A stretch of 64,000 nucleotides of DNA from DAOUKH01 sp965207995. Lineage in GTDB: Bacteria; Chloroflexota; Dehalococcoidia; SHYB01. Positions within the stretch are counted from its first letter, which is position 1; the number at the start of each line of letters is the position of its first letter. The translations under genes were made by a program, and so were the position numbers. Positions 1 to 7,699 of the stretch are shown piece by piece. Under the pieces are notes generated by a model. The model saw only the letters and a program-made list of their open reading frames with translations. It was not told the origin of the DNA and did no database searches. The stretch spans positions 124,001-188,000 of the forward strand of contig OZ242299.1 of NCBI GenBank assembly GCA_965207995.1, given 5' to 3'.

Positions 1-731
1 AGCGTCCCCAGGTTCCGCTCCTGGCCGTGGAGCGCGAGATTCCGATAGTCTCCGCCCTGTTCCCGCACGTACTGCGCCGCGTAGATGAGCATACCTCCAG
101 AGCCCGCCGTAGGGTCGCAGATGCGCATTCCCTCCCGGGGCCGAAGCAGCTCGATGATGAGCCGCACCACCGAGCGGGGCGTGTAGAACTCGCCGCCCTT
201 CTTGCCGGCGTCGTCGGCGAACCTGTTGATGAGGTACTCGTAGGCGTCGCCCAGCACGTCTCCCCCGCCTGCCGTGTCTCTGCGCAGGTTCTCGTCGCTC
301 AGGTCCAGGTCGCCGAAGTGGTTCAGCAGGCTGCGGATGATGCGCTCCCGGTTGGCCGGGCTGCCCAGCTTCGACTCGTCGTTCCAGTTGTTTGGAGCCA
401 GCACACCGTCCAGCCTGGGATTGGCCTCTTCAATGGCATGGCTGGCCACGTTGAGCGCCTCGCCCAGGCTCATGGTAGCTCCTGTGAGGGCGGACCAGCG
501 GGCGGAATCCGGGACGAAGAACTCATGCTCGTCCTGGTCAGTGAGCGCAACCTCACGGGCAACGCCCGACTCCACCGCGCTCTCAACCTCCTCGTCAAAG
601 CGGTCGGAGAGTCGCTTGAGGAAGAGGATGGAGAAGATGTAGTTCTTATAGTCGGCGGCGTCGATCTGCCCGCGCAGAATGTCGGCGGCCTGCCACAGCT
701 TGGACTCAAGCTCCTGTTTAGTGAGCGGCAA
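1..731 (-). CDS. hsdM: Type I restriction-modification DNA methyltransferase subunit (HsdM), partial at left edge
   Basis: This is the N-terminal part of an N6-adenine methyltransferase of a type I restriction system; the C-terminus lies beyond the left edge. The start is TTG at 731, preceded 6 nt upstream by GGAGGG. The N-terminal helical HsdM domain is recognisable (LWQAADILRGQ, YIFSILFLKRLSDRF near residues 12-40). It is followed by the catalytic-domain entry KGGEFYTPRSVVRL and the SAM-binding motif I DPTAGSGGML, with its Asp at about residue 206. The catalytic NPPF/Y motif is not in the window. The start lies inside the end of the specificity-like gene (14-nt overlap), so the two are probably translationally coupled. 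It could belong to a type I or a BREX-like/type IIG-derived system; hsdR is not visible. Confidence 0.9.
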   Translation of the reverse strand, partial: MPLTKQELESKLWQAADILRGQIDAADYKNYIFSILFLKRLSDRFDEEVESAVESGVAREVALTDQDEHEFFVPDSARWSALTGATMSLGEALNVASHAIEEANPRLDGVLAPNNWNDESKLGSPANRERIIRSLLNHFGDLDLSDENLRRDTAGGGDVLGDAYEYLINRFADDAGKKGGEFYTPRSVVRLIIELLRPREGMRICDPTAGSGGMLIYAAQYVREQGGDYRNLALHGQERNLGT

Positions 732-1350
732 CTGGAATCCCTCCTATTGATGGAGATGCGGCCCTGCGGCCTATGTCATGGACTACGGAGTCCCTAAGCG
801 TCTCGCGGCGCAGGCGGGCGGCCTCGACCGCCGCAACGTATGCATCCTCGGACGCCTCCACGAGCCGGGCCACCGCGTCGAGCTCTCGACCTGACGGCAA
901 GGGAATCTCGACCTCCCCCAGACTCCGCGCGGATAGGGTCGTCACCGTGGCGCTGACCACCAGCCGTCTGGCGAGTTGCGCTCGGCCCTGGGAGGAAGTG
1001 AGGAAGTACCAGAGCCAGTGTCCCAAGCCGGACTCGGGTCTCTTGGGCCGCACCACCAGCAAGGTTACACCCGCAACCGTACGCGACACGCCGGGTGGCA
1101 CAAGCGCGGTCTGAAGCGACCCTGCGCGGGCCGTCACCAGCATGTCGAAGGGTCTCAGCAGGTGGCGCTCGGTGCGCAGGGTGCGCACGACTCCCACTTC
1201 CCGAAGACCGTGTGATTCCAGCCAACCGTCGTCACGCAGGTCGCCGCTCTCGACGATGCGGAGCATCCAGTCGCCGCGTTGCGATCCGGCCCCGCGTCCA
1301 GCTTGGGCGAGGCCCTGGTGTACATGGGCGAGGTCTGCAACACATGCCAT
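718..1350 (-). CDS. Restriction specificity (HsdS-like) single-TRD protein
   Basis: A 210-residue protein placed directly upstream of hsdM and overlapping its start. It resembles one target-recognition domain plus one helical spacer of an HsdS subunit: the C-terminal half contains the typical segment LGEVEIPLPSGRELDAVARLV (shown here only in part: EIPLPSGREL) followed by a long helix rich in Ala, Glu and Arg. A canonical HsdS has about 400 residues with two target-recognition domains. A half-size subunit would have to dimerise to read a palindromic or symmetric target, as known for truncated HsdS variants. The ATG at 1350 sits 6 nt downstream of a good -10 box, so the mRNA may be leaderless. 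Family assignment is by short motifs and context only. Confidence 0.65.
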   Translation of the reverse strand: MACVADLAHVHQGLAQAGRGAGSQRGDWMLRIVESGDLRDDGWLESHGLREVGVVRTLRTERHLLRPFDMLVTARAGSLQTALVPPGVSRTVAGVTLLVVRPKRPESGLGHWLWYFLTSSQGRAQLARRLVVSATVTTLSARSLGEVEIPLPSGRELDAVARLVEASEDAYVAAVEAARLRRETLRDSVVHDIGRRAASPSIGGIPVAAH

Positions 1351-1356
1351 GCGAGT

Positions 1357-1393
1357 AACATAGCAGTGTATGGCTATTCAGTCAATGCTTGAC
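1357..1393 (-). promoter_or_regulatory. Sigma70-type promoter with overlapping palindromic operator for the restriction genes
   Basis: On the minus strand TTGACT (1385-1380) is followed after exactly 17 nt by TATGTT (1362-1357). The start codon of the specificity gene lies 6 nt further on, which fits a leaderless transcript. The palindrome GTCAA-TGC-TTGAC (1381-1393) covers the -35 box and is a candidate operator. No C-protein gene is seen next to it. Confidence 0.6.
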
Positions 1394-1777
1394 ATTGTTA
1401 CAGGGTCAGTAAGCTGCCGAACATAGGAACATGGCCTAGCCTCGCCTCCATAGCTTACCTCGTCGGGCCGGAGAGGTCTGTAAGGCTACCCTACCTTCTA
1501 TCGATCCTCGGCTGCTTCCAAATCGGCTGTCCATGAGAACCGTATTTTTTTGTGTCCGCTTTCGTGTCGATTGGCAGACGAAGAAGGAGATGTACTTGTA
1601 GTCCATGGGTCTCCTCGGCTTGGGGCGCCGCTCATTCTAGGCGAGGCGTCGCGGCGCCGCCAAGCGCGTCCTAGTAGGAAGCGCGCGCCGTTTGTGGCAT
1701 AGTGGCGGGCGCGCCGGCGGCCATCGTCCGGCGCGCAACCGCGCCCACTCCGTAATACCGAGACGAGGAGGCAGCCC
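1394..1777. other. Intergenic region with a possible degraded mini-ORF
   Basis: No convincing gene. On the minus strand an ATG at 1606, preceded by GAGGAGACCC, opens 56 codons ending at 1436 (N-terminus MDYKYISFFVCQSTRKRT). A run of seven A residues at codons 19-21 separates this frame from a neighbouring frame reading IRFSWTADLEAAEDR then stop. It could be the remnant start of a gene, or nothing. The last 100 bases are the 5' region of the split-barrel gene and include its ribosome binding site GAGGAGG. Confidence 0.25.
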
Positions 1778-2266
1778 ATGAGCCACCACGACCACTACGC
1801 CGTCCCCGACGATGCCCAAGACTTCATGAAGAACAACGGCCGCACCTTCATGATCACCAAGCGCAAGGACGGCTCGCCGACGGCCCACCCCATGGCGAGC
1901 TGGTACGGCGGCTTCCTCTATCTGAACATGTACAAGGCCAGCATCAAGTCGAAGAACCTCGACCGCGACCCCCGCATCTGCTGCGTCGTCACCAACCGCT
2001 CCGACGACGTCGACCTTGAGGCCGCCGTCTACCGCGCCACGGGCAGGAAGCTCACCGTCGACGAGGTCTTCGCCGAGCGGGTCACCGACGGCCTCGCGTG
2101 GGCCCGCAACCCCCGGTCGGAGGGCTCCCAAGAGCAGCCGGACATTCCAGACGAGGACAAGCGCAAGATCGGCGACACGGCGGGACGGATCAAGCGGGGC
2201 GTCCGCGTGATCTGGGAGCTCACCGCGAACAAAGCCGGCCTGATCCAGAACGTGCGGGAGGGCTAA
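1778..2266 (+). CDS. Pyridoxamine 5'-phosphate oxidase-like FMN/F420 split-barrel protein
   Basis: A 162-residue soluble protein of the split beta-barrel flavin-binding superfamily (PNPOx-like/FDOR). The N-terminal half carries the usual pattern: a short helix, a strand of the form TFMITKRKDGSPTAHPM (catalytic-barrel strand with substrate and flavin contacts), then FLYLNMYKASIKSKNLDRDP, where the Lys-rich turn normally binds the flavin phosphate, then ICCVVT. The ATG is preceded by GAGGAGG 7 nt upstream. It is followed after 2 nt by a second split-barrel gene and then a double CoA-transferase, forming one operon. F420-biosynthesis genes elsewhere in the window make F420 as well as FMN possible. 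The substrate is unknown. Confidence 0.8.
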   Translation: MSHHDHYAVPDDAQDFMKNNGRTFMITKRKDGSPTAHPMASWYGGFLYLNMYKASIKSKNLDRDPRICCVVTNRSDDVDLEAAVYRATGRKLTVDEVFAERVTDGLAWARNPRSEGSQEQPDIPDEDKRKIGDTAGRIKRGVRVIWELTANKAGLIQNVREG

Positions 2267-2268
2267 CC

Positions 2269-2709
2269 ATGCCGCGTGAACATCCCACCATCAAGATGAC
2301 CCCCGACGAGATCGCGGCCTTCGTCTCGACGCAGACGCGCTGCATCCTCGGCACCCTCGACTCCGAGGGCGGCCCCTGGGGCGACGCCGCCGCCACCTTC
2401 CTGAGCAACGGCGCGCTGCACTTCCGGGTGCCGGCCTCGTCGACGTCCGCGGCCAACATCGCGGGCGACGACCGCGTCGTCTGCGTCTTCGAGGAGCACC
2501 CCGAGGACACCGGCTACTACACCATCAAGGGCGCGATCATCCACGGCCATGCCACGCCCTCCGACGACGCGGAGGCCAAGGCGGCGCTCGACGGCATCCC
2601 CGACCCCGTCACCCGCGCCCCCGAACCGGGCGGGGCGACCTTCACCGTCGGCCTCGACGATACGGCGAGCTTCGACTTCGCCAAGATCAAGCGCCGCTTC
2701 GAGCAGTAG
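2269..2709 (+). CDS. Second PNPOx-like split-barrel flavoprotein
   Basis: A 146-residue split-barrel protein. The barrel begins with IAAFVSTQTRCILGTLDSEG, the strand that normally opens PNPOx-like domains, followed by PWGDAAATFLSNGALHFRVP and a segment SAANIAGDDRVVCVFEE typical of the family's Lys/Arg-poor members. The chosen ATG lies 2 nt after the stop of the preceding paralogue. A longer reading frame starts further upstream but would overlap that gene by about 170 nt, and lacks a ribosome site. The two adjacent split-barrel proteins are only distantly alike, so they may form a heterodimer or serve different substrates. Cofactor (FMN, FAD or F420) cannot be settled by eye. Confidence 0.75.
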   Translation: MPREHPTIKMTPDEIAAFVSTQTRCILGTLDSEGGPWGDAAATFLSNGALHFRVPASSTSAANIAGDDRVVCVFEEHPEDTGYYTIKGAIIHGHATPSDDAEAKAALDGIPDPVTRAPEPGGATFTVGLDDTASFDFAKIKRRFEQ

Positions 2710-2730
2710 CGCCGACCCACGGAGGACGTT

Positions 2731-5280
2731 ATGGGAGAGGGCTTCCTCTTCGACATCAAGGCGATCGAGCTCGCCGACGAGAAGGCCGAGTTCTGCGGCC
2801 GCCTCCTTGCGGGCGCCGGCGCCGACGTGCTGAAGATCGAGCCTCCCGAAGGAAGTCCAACCCGCAAGATCGGCCCGTTCGTAGACGACGTCCCCGACCC
2901 CGAACGCAGCCTCCATTTCTGGCACTACAACTTTGGCAAACAAAGCCTCGCCCTCGACGTCGGCACCCCCGCGGGGGCCGAGCGCCTCAAGGAGCTCGCC
3001 GCGGGCGCCGACGTCCTGCTGGAGAGTCACCCACCCGGTTACCTGGCAAGCCTCGGCCTGGGCTACGACACGCTCAGCGCCATCAACCCCCGGCTCGTCA
3101 TGGCCTCGATCACGCCCTTCGGCCAGACCGGGCCGTGGAAGGACTGGAAGGGCGCCGACATCGTGCACCTCGCCCTCGGCGGGGTCATGATGGTCACCGG
3201 CTACGACCCCACGCCCGAAGGCTTCTACGACACGCCCCCCATCGCGCCGCAGATGTGGCACGCGAACCACATCGTCGGCAGCCAGACCCTCGACGCCATC
3301 CTCGGCGCACTCCTCTACCGCGAGCGCACCGGCCGCGGCCAGCACATCGACGCCTCGATCCACCGCGCCGTCAGCTGCAACACCGGCACCGACACCACGG
3401 CCTGGGTCTTCGGACGCCAAGGTGTCCTGCGTCAGACCGCCCGATACGGCTCCTCACGCATGGTCCCCGAGACGCTGGCCACGACCAAGGACGGCCGCCA
3501 CATTCTCGCCTTCGTCTCCGCCGAGTTCATGATCGGCCGCGAGCACAAGAAGTGGGTCGAGATGCTGGAGAAGTACGGCTGCGCCGACGACCTCACCGAC
3601 CCCAAGTACGAGAACCTCGAATACGTCATGACCCCCGAGGTCATCCGCCACTTCCACGCCGTGGCCCGCACCTGGGTGGGCAAGTTCAAGTTCGACCGCG
3701 ACATCTGGAAAGAAGGCCAGGAGCGGCGGCTCCACTGGGCCCCGATCCGCAAGCCGGAGGAGAACCTTCTCGATCCCCATTGGCGCGAGCGGACGACCTT
3801 CACGGAAGTCGAGCACGAAGAGCTGGACCGCAGCGTCTCCTACGTCAACGCCCCCTGGCTCTCAGAGGAATGCCCGTGGCGCACCGGGCCCCGCGCCCCG
3901 CGCCTGGGCGAGCACGACGCCGCCCTGGTCGCCGACCTCGAACAGGCAGGCACCGCGCCGAAGGACGCGCCGGCCTTCCCCGGCCCGCGCGCCAACGGCG
4001 ACCCGCCCTTCGCCATCGAGGACGTGCGCATCCTCGACCTCGCCTGGGTCGTCGCCGGAGCGGCGGGGCCCCGCATCCTCGCCGCCATGGGCGCGCAGGA
4101 TATCCGCGTCGAGTGGAAGGGCCGCTACGACACCATGCGCAGCTTCGGCGGCATCCCCGTCGGTGAGGAGCGCGACCGCGTCCTCCGCGGCGAATCGCTC
4201 ATCCCCACCCGCGTCGGCGTGAACGCCGGAGCCGGCTTCGCCGAGGTCAACCCCGGCAAGATGAGCATCGGTCTCAACCTCAACGACCCCAAGGGAGCGG
4301 AGCTGCTGCTGGAGCTGGTGAAGGTCTGCGACGTCGTGGTGGAGAACTTCACCGCGCGCATGTTGGAGCGCTTCGGCGTCACCTACGAGGACATGCGCAA
4401 GGTCAACCCCTCGATCATCTACGTCCAGCAGCCCGGCTTCGGCAAGCGGGGCAAGTACATAGAGTTCCTCTCGTCGGCGCCGGTCGGCGAGGCGTTCAGC
4501 GGCCTGACCGAGATGGCGGGCATGCCGACGCCCTATCCGCCCTCCGGCTGGGGCTACCTCTACCTCGACTGGAGCGCCTCGTACTACTGCGCCATGGCGA
4601 TGCTCAACGCGCTCTACTACCGCGCCCGCACCGGCAAGGGCCAGTACATCGACGGCTCGCTCGGCGAGCCCGGCCTGCTGCTCACCGGCACCGCCATGCT
4701 CGACTCCCAGGTCAACGGGCGGCAGTGGCAGCGGATCGGCAACGCCTCGCCCTGGAAGCCCGCCGCGCCCCACGGCGCTTACCGCTGCAAGGGCGACGAC
4801 CGCTGGATCGCCATCGCCGCCTTCACCGAGGAAGAATGGCGCGCCGCCGCCGGTGTCCTTGGCCTCGGCGCGGTCGCCGCTGAGCCCCGCTTCGCCACGC
4901 TGGAGGCGCGGCTGAAGAACGCCGCCGCCCTCGACGCCGCCGTCGACGCCGCCACCCAGGCCTGGGACGCCTTCGACCTCATGGAGCGCCTACAGCACGC
5001 GGGCGTCGCCGCCGGCGTCTGCCAGAACGCCCCCGACCGCATCGAGCGCGACCCGCAGCTCCGCCACGACGAGTGGATGGTCCCCGTCACCAACACCGAG
5101 GTCGGGGAATGGCCCATCCGCCAGTTCCCCATCAAGCTCTCCGAGACGCCCACGCGCCCCCAGGGGACCGTCGGCCGCGGCCACCCCAACTACGCCGAAG
5201 ACAGCGACTTCGTCTACGGCGAACTCCTCGGCATGACCGAAAGCGACCGCCAAGCCCTCGCCGACCAGAACGTGATCTAG
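2731..5280 (+). CDS. Double-domain CaiB/BaiF family (class III) CoA-transferase
   Basis: An 849-residue protein made of two full CaiB/BaiF domains (about 1-400 and 420-849); single-domain members are near 400 residues. Each half shows the family landmarks: GADVLKIEPPEGSPTRKIGP and DADVLLES-type strands in the first, DVVVENFTARMLERFG and GKGQYIDGSL in the second. Class III enzymes move CoA between carboxylates through an aspartyl-CoA thioester. At the position of that Asp (fourth residue after the conserved Ser region) the first half reads SIHRA (Arg) and the second SLGEP (Glu). Only the second half therefore retains an acidic residue, suggesting one catalytic and one structural half, as in heteromeric BbsE/BbsF. 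Third gene of an operon with two split-barrel proteins. Confidence 0.88.
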   Translation: MGEGFLFDIKAIELADEKAEFCGRLLAGAGADVLKIEPPEGSPTRKIGPFVDDVPDPERSLHFWHYNFGKQSLALDVGTPAGAERLKELAAGADVLLESHPPGYLASLGLGYDTLSAINPRLVMASITPFGQTGPWKDWKGADIVHLALGGVMMVTGYDPTPEGFYDTPPIAPQMWHANHIVGSQTLDAILGALLYRERTGRGQHIDASIHRAVSCNTGTDTTAWVFGRQGVLRQTARYGSSRMVPETLATTKDGRHILAFVSAEFMIGREHKKWVEMLEKYGCADDLTDPKYENLEYVMTPEVIRHFHAVARTWVGKFKFDRDIWKEGQERRLHWAPIRKPEENLLDPHWRERTTFTEVEHEELDRSVSYVNAPWLSEECPWRTGPRAPRLGEHDAALVADLEQAGTAPKDAPAFPGPRANGDPPFAIEDVRILDLAWVVAGAAGPRILAAMGAQDIRVEWKGRYDTMRSFGGIPVGEERDRVLRGESLIPTRVGVNAGAGFAEVNPGKMSIGLNLNDPKGAELLLELVKVCDVVVENFTARMLERFGVTYEDMRKVNPSIIYVQQPGFGKRGKYIEFLSSAPVGEAFSGLTEMAGMPTPYPPSGWGYLYLDWSASYYCAMAMLNALYYRARTGKGQYIDGSLGEPGLLLTGTAMLDSQVNGRQWQRIGNASPWKPAAPHGAYRCKGDDRWIAIAAFTEEEWRAAAGVLGLGAVAAEPRFATLEARLKNAAALDAAVDAATQAWDAFDLMERLQHAGVAAGVCQNAPDRIERDPQLRHDEWMVPVTNTEVGEWPIRQFPIKLSETPTRPQGTVGRGHPNYAEDSDFVYGELLGMTESDRQALADQNVI

Positions 5281-5287
5281 GCCGCCC

Positions 5288-5404
5288 CTTTAAACCTCTC
5301 CCCCTCTGGGGGAGATTGAGAGAGGGCACGCGCCGTCAGGCGCGTCGGTGGGGCCGGGCGGTCTTCCCTCTTCTCCCCACGGGAGAGATTGAGATGAGGG
5401 GCCC
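5288..5404. repeat. Dispersed palindromic intergenic repeat, family A (two units)
   Basis: Core CTCTCCCCCTCTGGGGGAGA followed by TTGAGAGAGGGCACGCGCC and a GC-rich stem, then the variant TTCTCCCCACGGGAGAGATT with GAGATGAGGGG. The CCCCC/GGGGG arms form a hairpin. It lies between two convergent genes, where a hairpin could also help end transcription. Further copies are listed below. Confidence 0.85.
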
Positions 5405-5467
5405 CCTCATCACCACCACAGGTCATCGGCGCGTGACTTCAGCGCCGAGAGAAGCCTACTCCTACCC

Positions 5468-5911
5468 CTAGAACTTCAAACACGTGCTGACGGCGTAGGC
5501 GTAGACCTTGCCCGCGTCGTCCACGATCCGGGCCTCCGTGACGCCCATGCGCTTGCCCGCGGAGACCACCTCGCCCTCGCAGCGAAGGTCCGTCATGCTG
5601 GGCAACAGTGGCCGGATGTATTTGATCGTCAGGTCCGCCGTGGTCGAGCGCTCGCCCGGCTCGTGTGTCGAGAGGAAACACAGCGCCGCCGCCGTGTCCA
5701 GCACCGACGCCGTGTAGCCGCCGTGAATCGTCCCCACCCGGTTGAGGTGCTCCTCGGTGGGGCGGCAGGTGAGCACGATCCGGCCCCGCTCGACCTCGTC
5801 GATCTCGATGCCGAGCAGTTCGAGCATCGGCACGACCGGCGCCTCGCCGCGCTTCGCCCGGAGCAGCCGCTCCAGGCCGCTGTAGGCGTCCTCGTCCGCC
5901 AGGCTGCCCAT
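5468..5911 (-). CDS. PaaI-family hotdog thioesterase
   Basis: A 147-residue hotdog-fold acyl-CoA thioesterase. The PaaI/YbgC-type signature is clear: EEHLNRVGTIHGGYTASVLD, where HGG and the following Asp form the active site at the start of the long central helix. It is followed by the strand TADLTIKYIRPL and by GEVVSAGKRMGVTEARIVDD. It hydrolyses an acyl- or aroyl-CoA in the cytoplasm; the exact substrate cannot be read. The ATG lies only 3 nt after the stop codon of the UGSC selenoprotein, so these are co-transcribed and probably coupled. This ties the selenoprotein to CoA-thioester metabolism by context only. Confidence 0.85.
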   Translation of the reverse strand: MGSLADEDAYSGLERLLRAKRGEAPVVPMLELLGIEIDEVERGRIVLTCRPTEEHLNRVGTIHGGYTASVLDTAAALCFLSTHEPGERSTTADLTIKYIRPLLPSMTDLRCEGEVVSAGKRMGVTEARIVDDAGKVYAYAVSTCLKF

Positions 5912-5914
5912 CGG

Positions 5915-6448
5915 CTACGAGGTCTCCCGCAGCAGCACAGCCTGGACCTGAGGCCACGCCTTCTGCCGGTGAAGCTCCAGGCTCTCGGTGGTCAGGTTCT
6001 CGGCGTACGGGTAGTCGATGACGACGAACGGGTAGTCGTTGTAGCCGTGGCGGCGTGCCATGGCCCGCCCGATGCTGAGCACCAGTTTGTCGGGGCCGAT
6101 GGCGGCGGTGGGCACGCCGCGGTCTTCGAGCATCGTCGCGTCGACCGCAAGGGCCGACGAACACGAGCCTCAGTCGCCGACGCCCGTGATGACGGCGTCG
6201 CACGATCCCGCAAGCTCTTCCAGCAGCTCCGGGCTCATCGGCTCGCCGAAGTACTCCTTCTGTCGGTTGATGACGGCGCGGACCTCGTACTCGTCCTTCA
6301 GTGTGGCCTCAATGCGGGCGAGGAGACGGTCGCCGTGCGTCCGGTTATTCCAGAGGATGCCGATAGTCTTCCCGTCCAGCGTTGGGAGCCGGGCGGCGAG
6401 GCGGTCGCCGTCCTTCGACGGTTCAAGTATCGGCGTCAGCACGTCCAT
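5915..6448 (-). CDS. UGSC-family selenoprotein, stand-alone, Sec at residue 93 encoded by in-frame TGA
   Basis: A 177-residue protein read through an in-frame TGA at 6172-6170. Upstream lies MDVLTPILEPSKDGDRLAAR..., ending ITGVGD; the codon after TGA continues without any gap as GSCSSALAVDATMLEDRGVP. The result is D-U-G-S-C-S-S, the motif that names the 'UGSC family (seleno)protein'. The second copy in this window (29084-30790) has the same arrangement, with D-U-G-S-C-T-S followed by the matching ELERRGVP, so the TGA is conserved and not a nonsense mutation. A SECIS-like hairpin starts 10 nt after the TGA. A strong ribosome site GAGGAGGAGGCG precedes the ATG. UxxC in such a loop suggests a thioredoxin-like redox role; the reaction is unknown. 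Upstream is the partner protein, downstream a thioesterase. Gene callers would end it at residue 92. Confidence 0.88.
6139..6159 (-). promoter_or_regulatory. SECIS-like hairpin downstream of the Sec codon (locus 1)
   Basis: On the mRNA an 8-bp stem CGUCGGCC/GGUCGACG (one G-U pair) closes a 5-nt loop CUUGC. The stem starts 10 nt and the loop 18 nt after the UGA, within the 16-37 nt range known for bacterial SECIS elements read by SelB. It lies inside the coding sequence, as bacterial SECIS elements do. Confidence 0.6.
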
Positions 6449-6464
6449 CGTGCGCCTCCTCCTC

Positions 6465-7556
6465 TTATGTCCCGATCTTCTTCGTGACCGGCTCGGTGCC
6501 CAGCGGGTAGGGGGCGAGGTAGCCGCCGAAGTTGCCCGCTTCGCCGCCGGCGACCACGATCAGGAAGTCCATCTTGCGCGGCCACTCCGCGTCTTGCCAG
6601 ACGATCTTGCGGTACGCCTCGTCGTGCCGCATGTAGACGAACCGGTCCCCGTCGCCGGGCTCCACCACCGGCGGCTCGGAGGAGAGCCGCGTGCCGTAGC
6701 GCTCCCACCGCCCGTCGATCTTCAGGCTGCGCACTGAGCGCTTGATGTGCTTCAGCAGGTAATCGGTGACGTCGTCTTTCGACCAGCCGGCGTCGAGGAA
6801 GTGCTGCTGGTAGGTCGGCGCCATGACCACGACGTAGGAGCCGAGGGTGAAGAAGCCGTTGGCGATACGCTGCGCCATCAGCTCGCAGAGGAAGACCGGC
6901 TCGTTGAAGTTGGGCGTGACGAACTGGTCGAAGCCGTTCATCGAGCCGAAGACGGTAACGGCGCTCTCCTCGGGCTGGAAGCCGCGCTGCACGTGCAGCG
7001 GCGTCCACGGCGTCTCCTCGTTCTCGGCGATGCAAAACGACCAGCGGTTCGGGTTGCCCAGGCAGCCCCGCTGCACGCCGCCGACCTTGGCGCCGAAGCA
7101 GTTGGCCATGGTTAGGCTCACCGCCCGGCCGATGGTCGCGTTGGCGTGGTTCCCTCCCCCCATCACGTACTGGCCCGTGTTCATCCCGATCTCTTTGACG
7201 ACAGGCCCATTGACGATGATGAGCGGCCACGGGCTGCCCAGACTCGCCATGTGGTTCATGCGGAAGGCGGGGTCGGTCAGCCCCTCGAAGGCGGCGACGA
7301 GCACCGGCATGTACTCCGGCTTGCAGCCCGCCATGACCGCGTTGACCGCCAGCTTCTCCGCGGTGAGCGCCGTGGCCCGCGTCTGGTAGGCCCCGACCAA
7401 GGTCTCCGGCTCCAAGCCCGCCGCCGCGACGAACCCCTCCACCCGCTCCGGCGTCGGTGCGACGATGGGCAGCCCGTCCGTCCAGCCCTGCTCCCAGAAA
7501 TACTGCATCACCGCGTACTCGTCGTCGAGGCTGATGCGGGTGGACTGCAGCTGCAT
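6465..7556 (-). CDS. UGSC-partner protein of unknown function (363 residues)
   Basis: A soluble protein with no signal peptide and no function I can name. It is homologous along its whole length to residues of about 205-568 of the fused selenoprotein at 29084-30790. Shared blocks are GW(T/S)DG(L/M)P(I/L)VAPTPE near residue 24-36, NAVMAGCKP with Cys78, IGMN(T/S)G near 125, TMANCFG/IGR(A/S)(V/L)S and CxAENE(E/A)xPW. The conserved Cys in NAVMAGCKP is a candidate partner of the selenocysteine. The gene ends 16 nt before the UGSC selenoprotein and shares its operon. Since the two proteins occur as a single chain at the other locus, they very likely form one complex here. Confidence 0.8.
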   Translation of the reverse strand: MQLQSTRISLDDEYAVMQYFWEQGWTDGLPIVAPTPERVEGFVAAAGLEPETLVGAYQTRATALTAEKLAVNAVMAGCKPEYMPVLVAAFEGLTDPAFRMNHMASLGSPWPLIIVNGPVVKEIGMNTGQYVMGGGNHANATIGRAVSLTMANCFGAKVGGVQRGCLGNPNRWSFCIAENEETPWTPLHVQRGFQPEESAVTVFGSMNGFDQFVTPNFNEPVFLCELMAQRIANGFFTLGSYVVVMAPTYQQHFLDAGWSKDDVTDYLLKHIKRSVRSLKIDGRWERYGTRLSSEPPVVEPGDGDRFVYMRHDEAYRKIVWQDAEWPRKMDFLIVVAGGEAGNFGGYLAPYPLGTEPVTKKIGT

Positions 7557-7597
7557 GGGGAGCGTTCTCGTGCCGGGGCCAGGGTCGAACGGCGCCG

Positions 7598-7603
7598 ATT
7601 ATA
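7598..7603 (-). promoter_or_regulatory. -10 box (TATAAT) for the partner-UGSC-thioesterase operon
   Basis: A perfect TATAAT on the minus strand about 42 nt upstream of the start codon at 7556, inside GGCTATAATCGG. No good -35 box is visible at 16-18 nt. The same GGCTATAAT context occurs before the amidohydrolase at 37059. Confidence 0.45.
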
Positions 7604-7699
7604 GCCGACGGCCATCCGGGGCTAAACAGGGGCGGCCACATGGTGACCGTGGTCGTGTCGAAGGTAGAATGTTGCTACCTGTTCGATTAAAGCGGAGCC

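Noticed and set aside
6170..6172. In-frame TGA taken as a nonsense mutation (pseudogene)
   Set aside because: The same TGA-Gly-Ser-Cys arrangement with matching flanks occurs at 29390, both reading frames are otherwise intact, and both are followed by SECIS-like hairpins.
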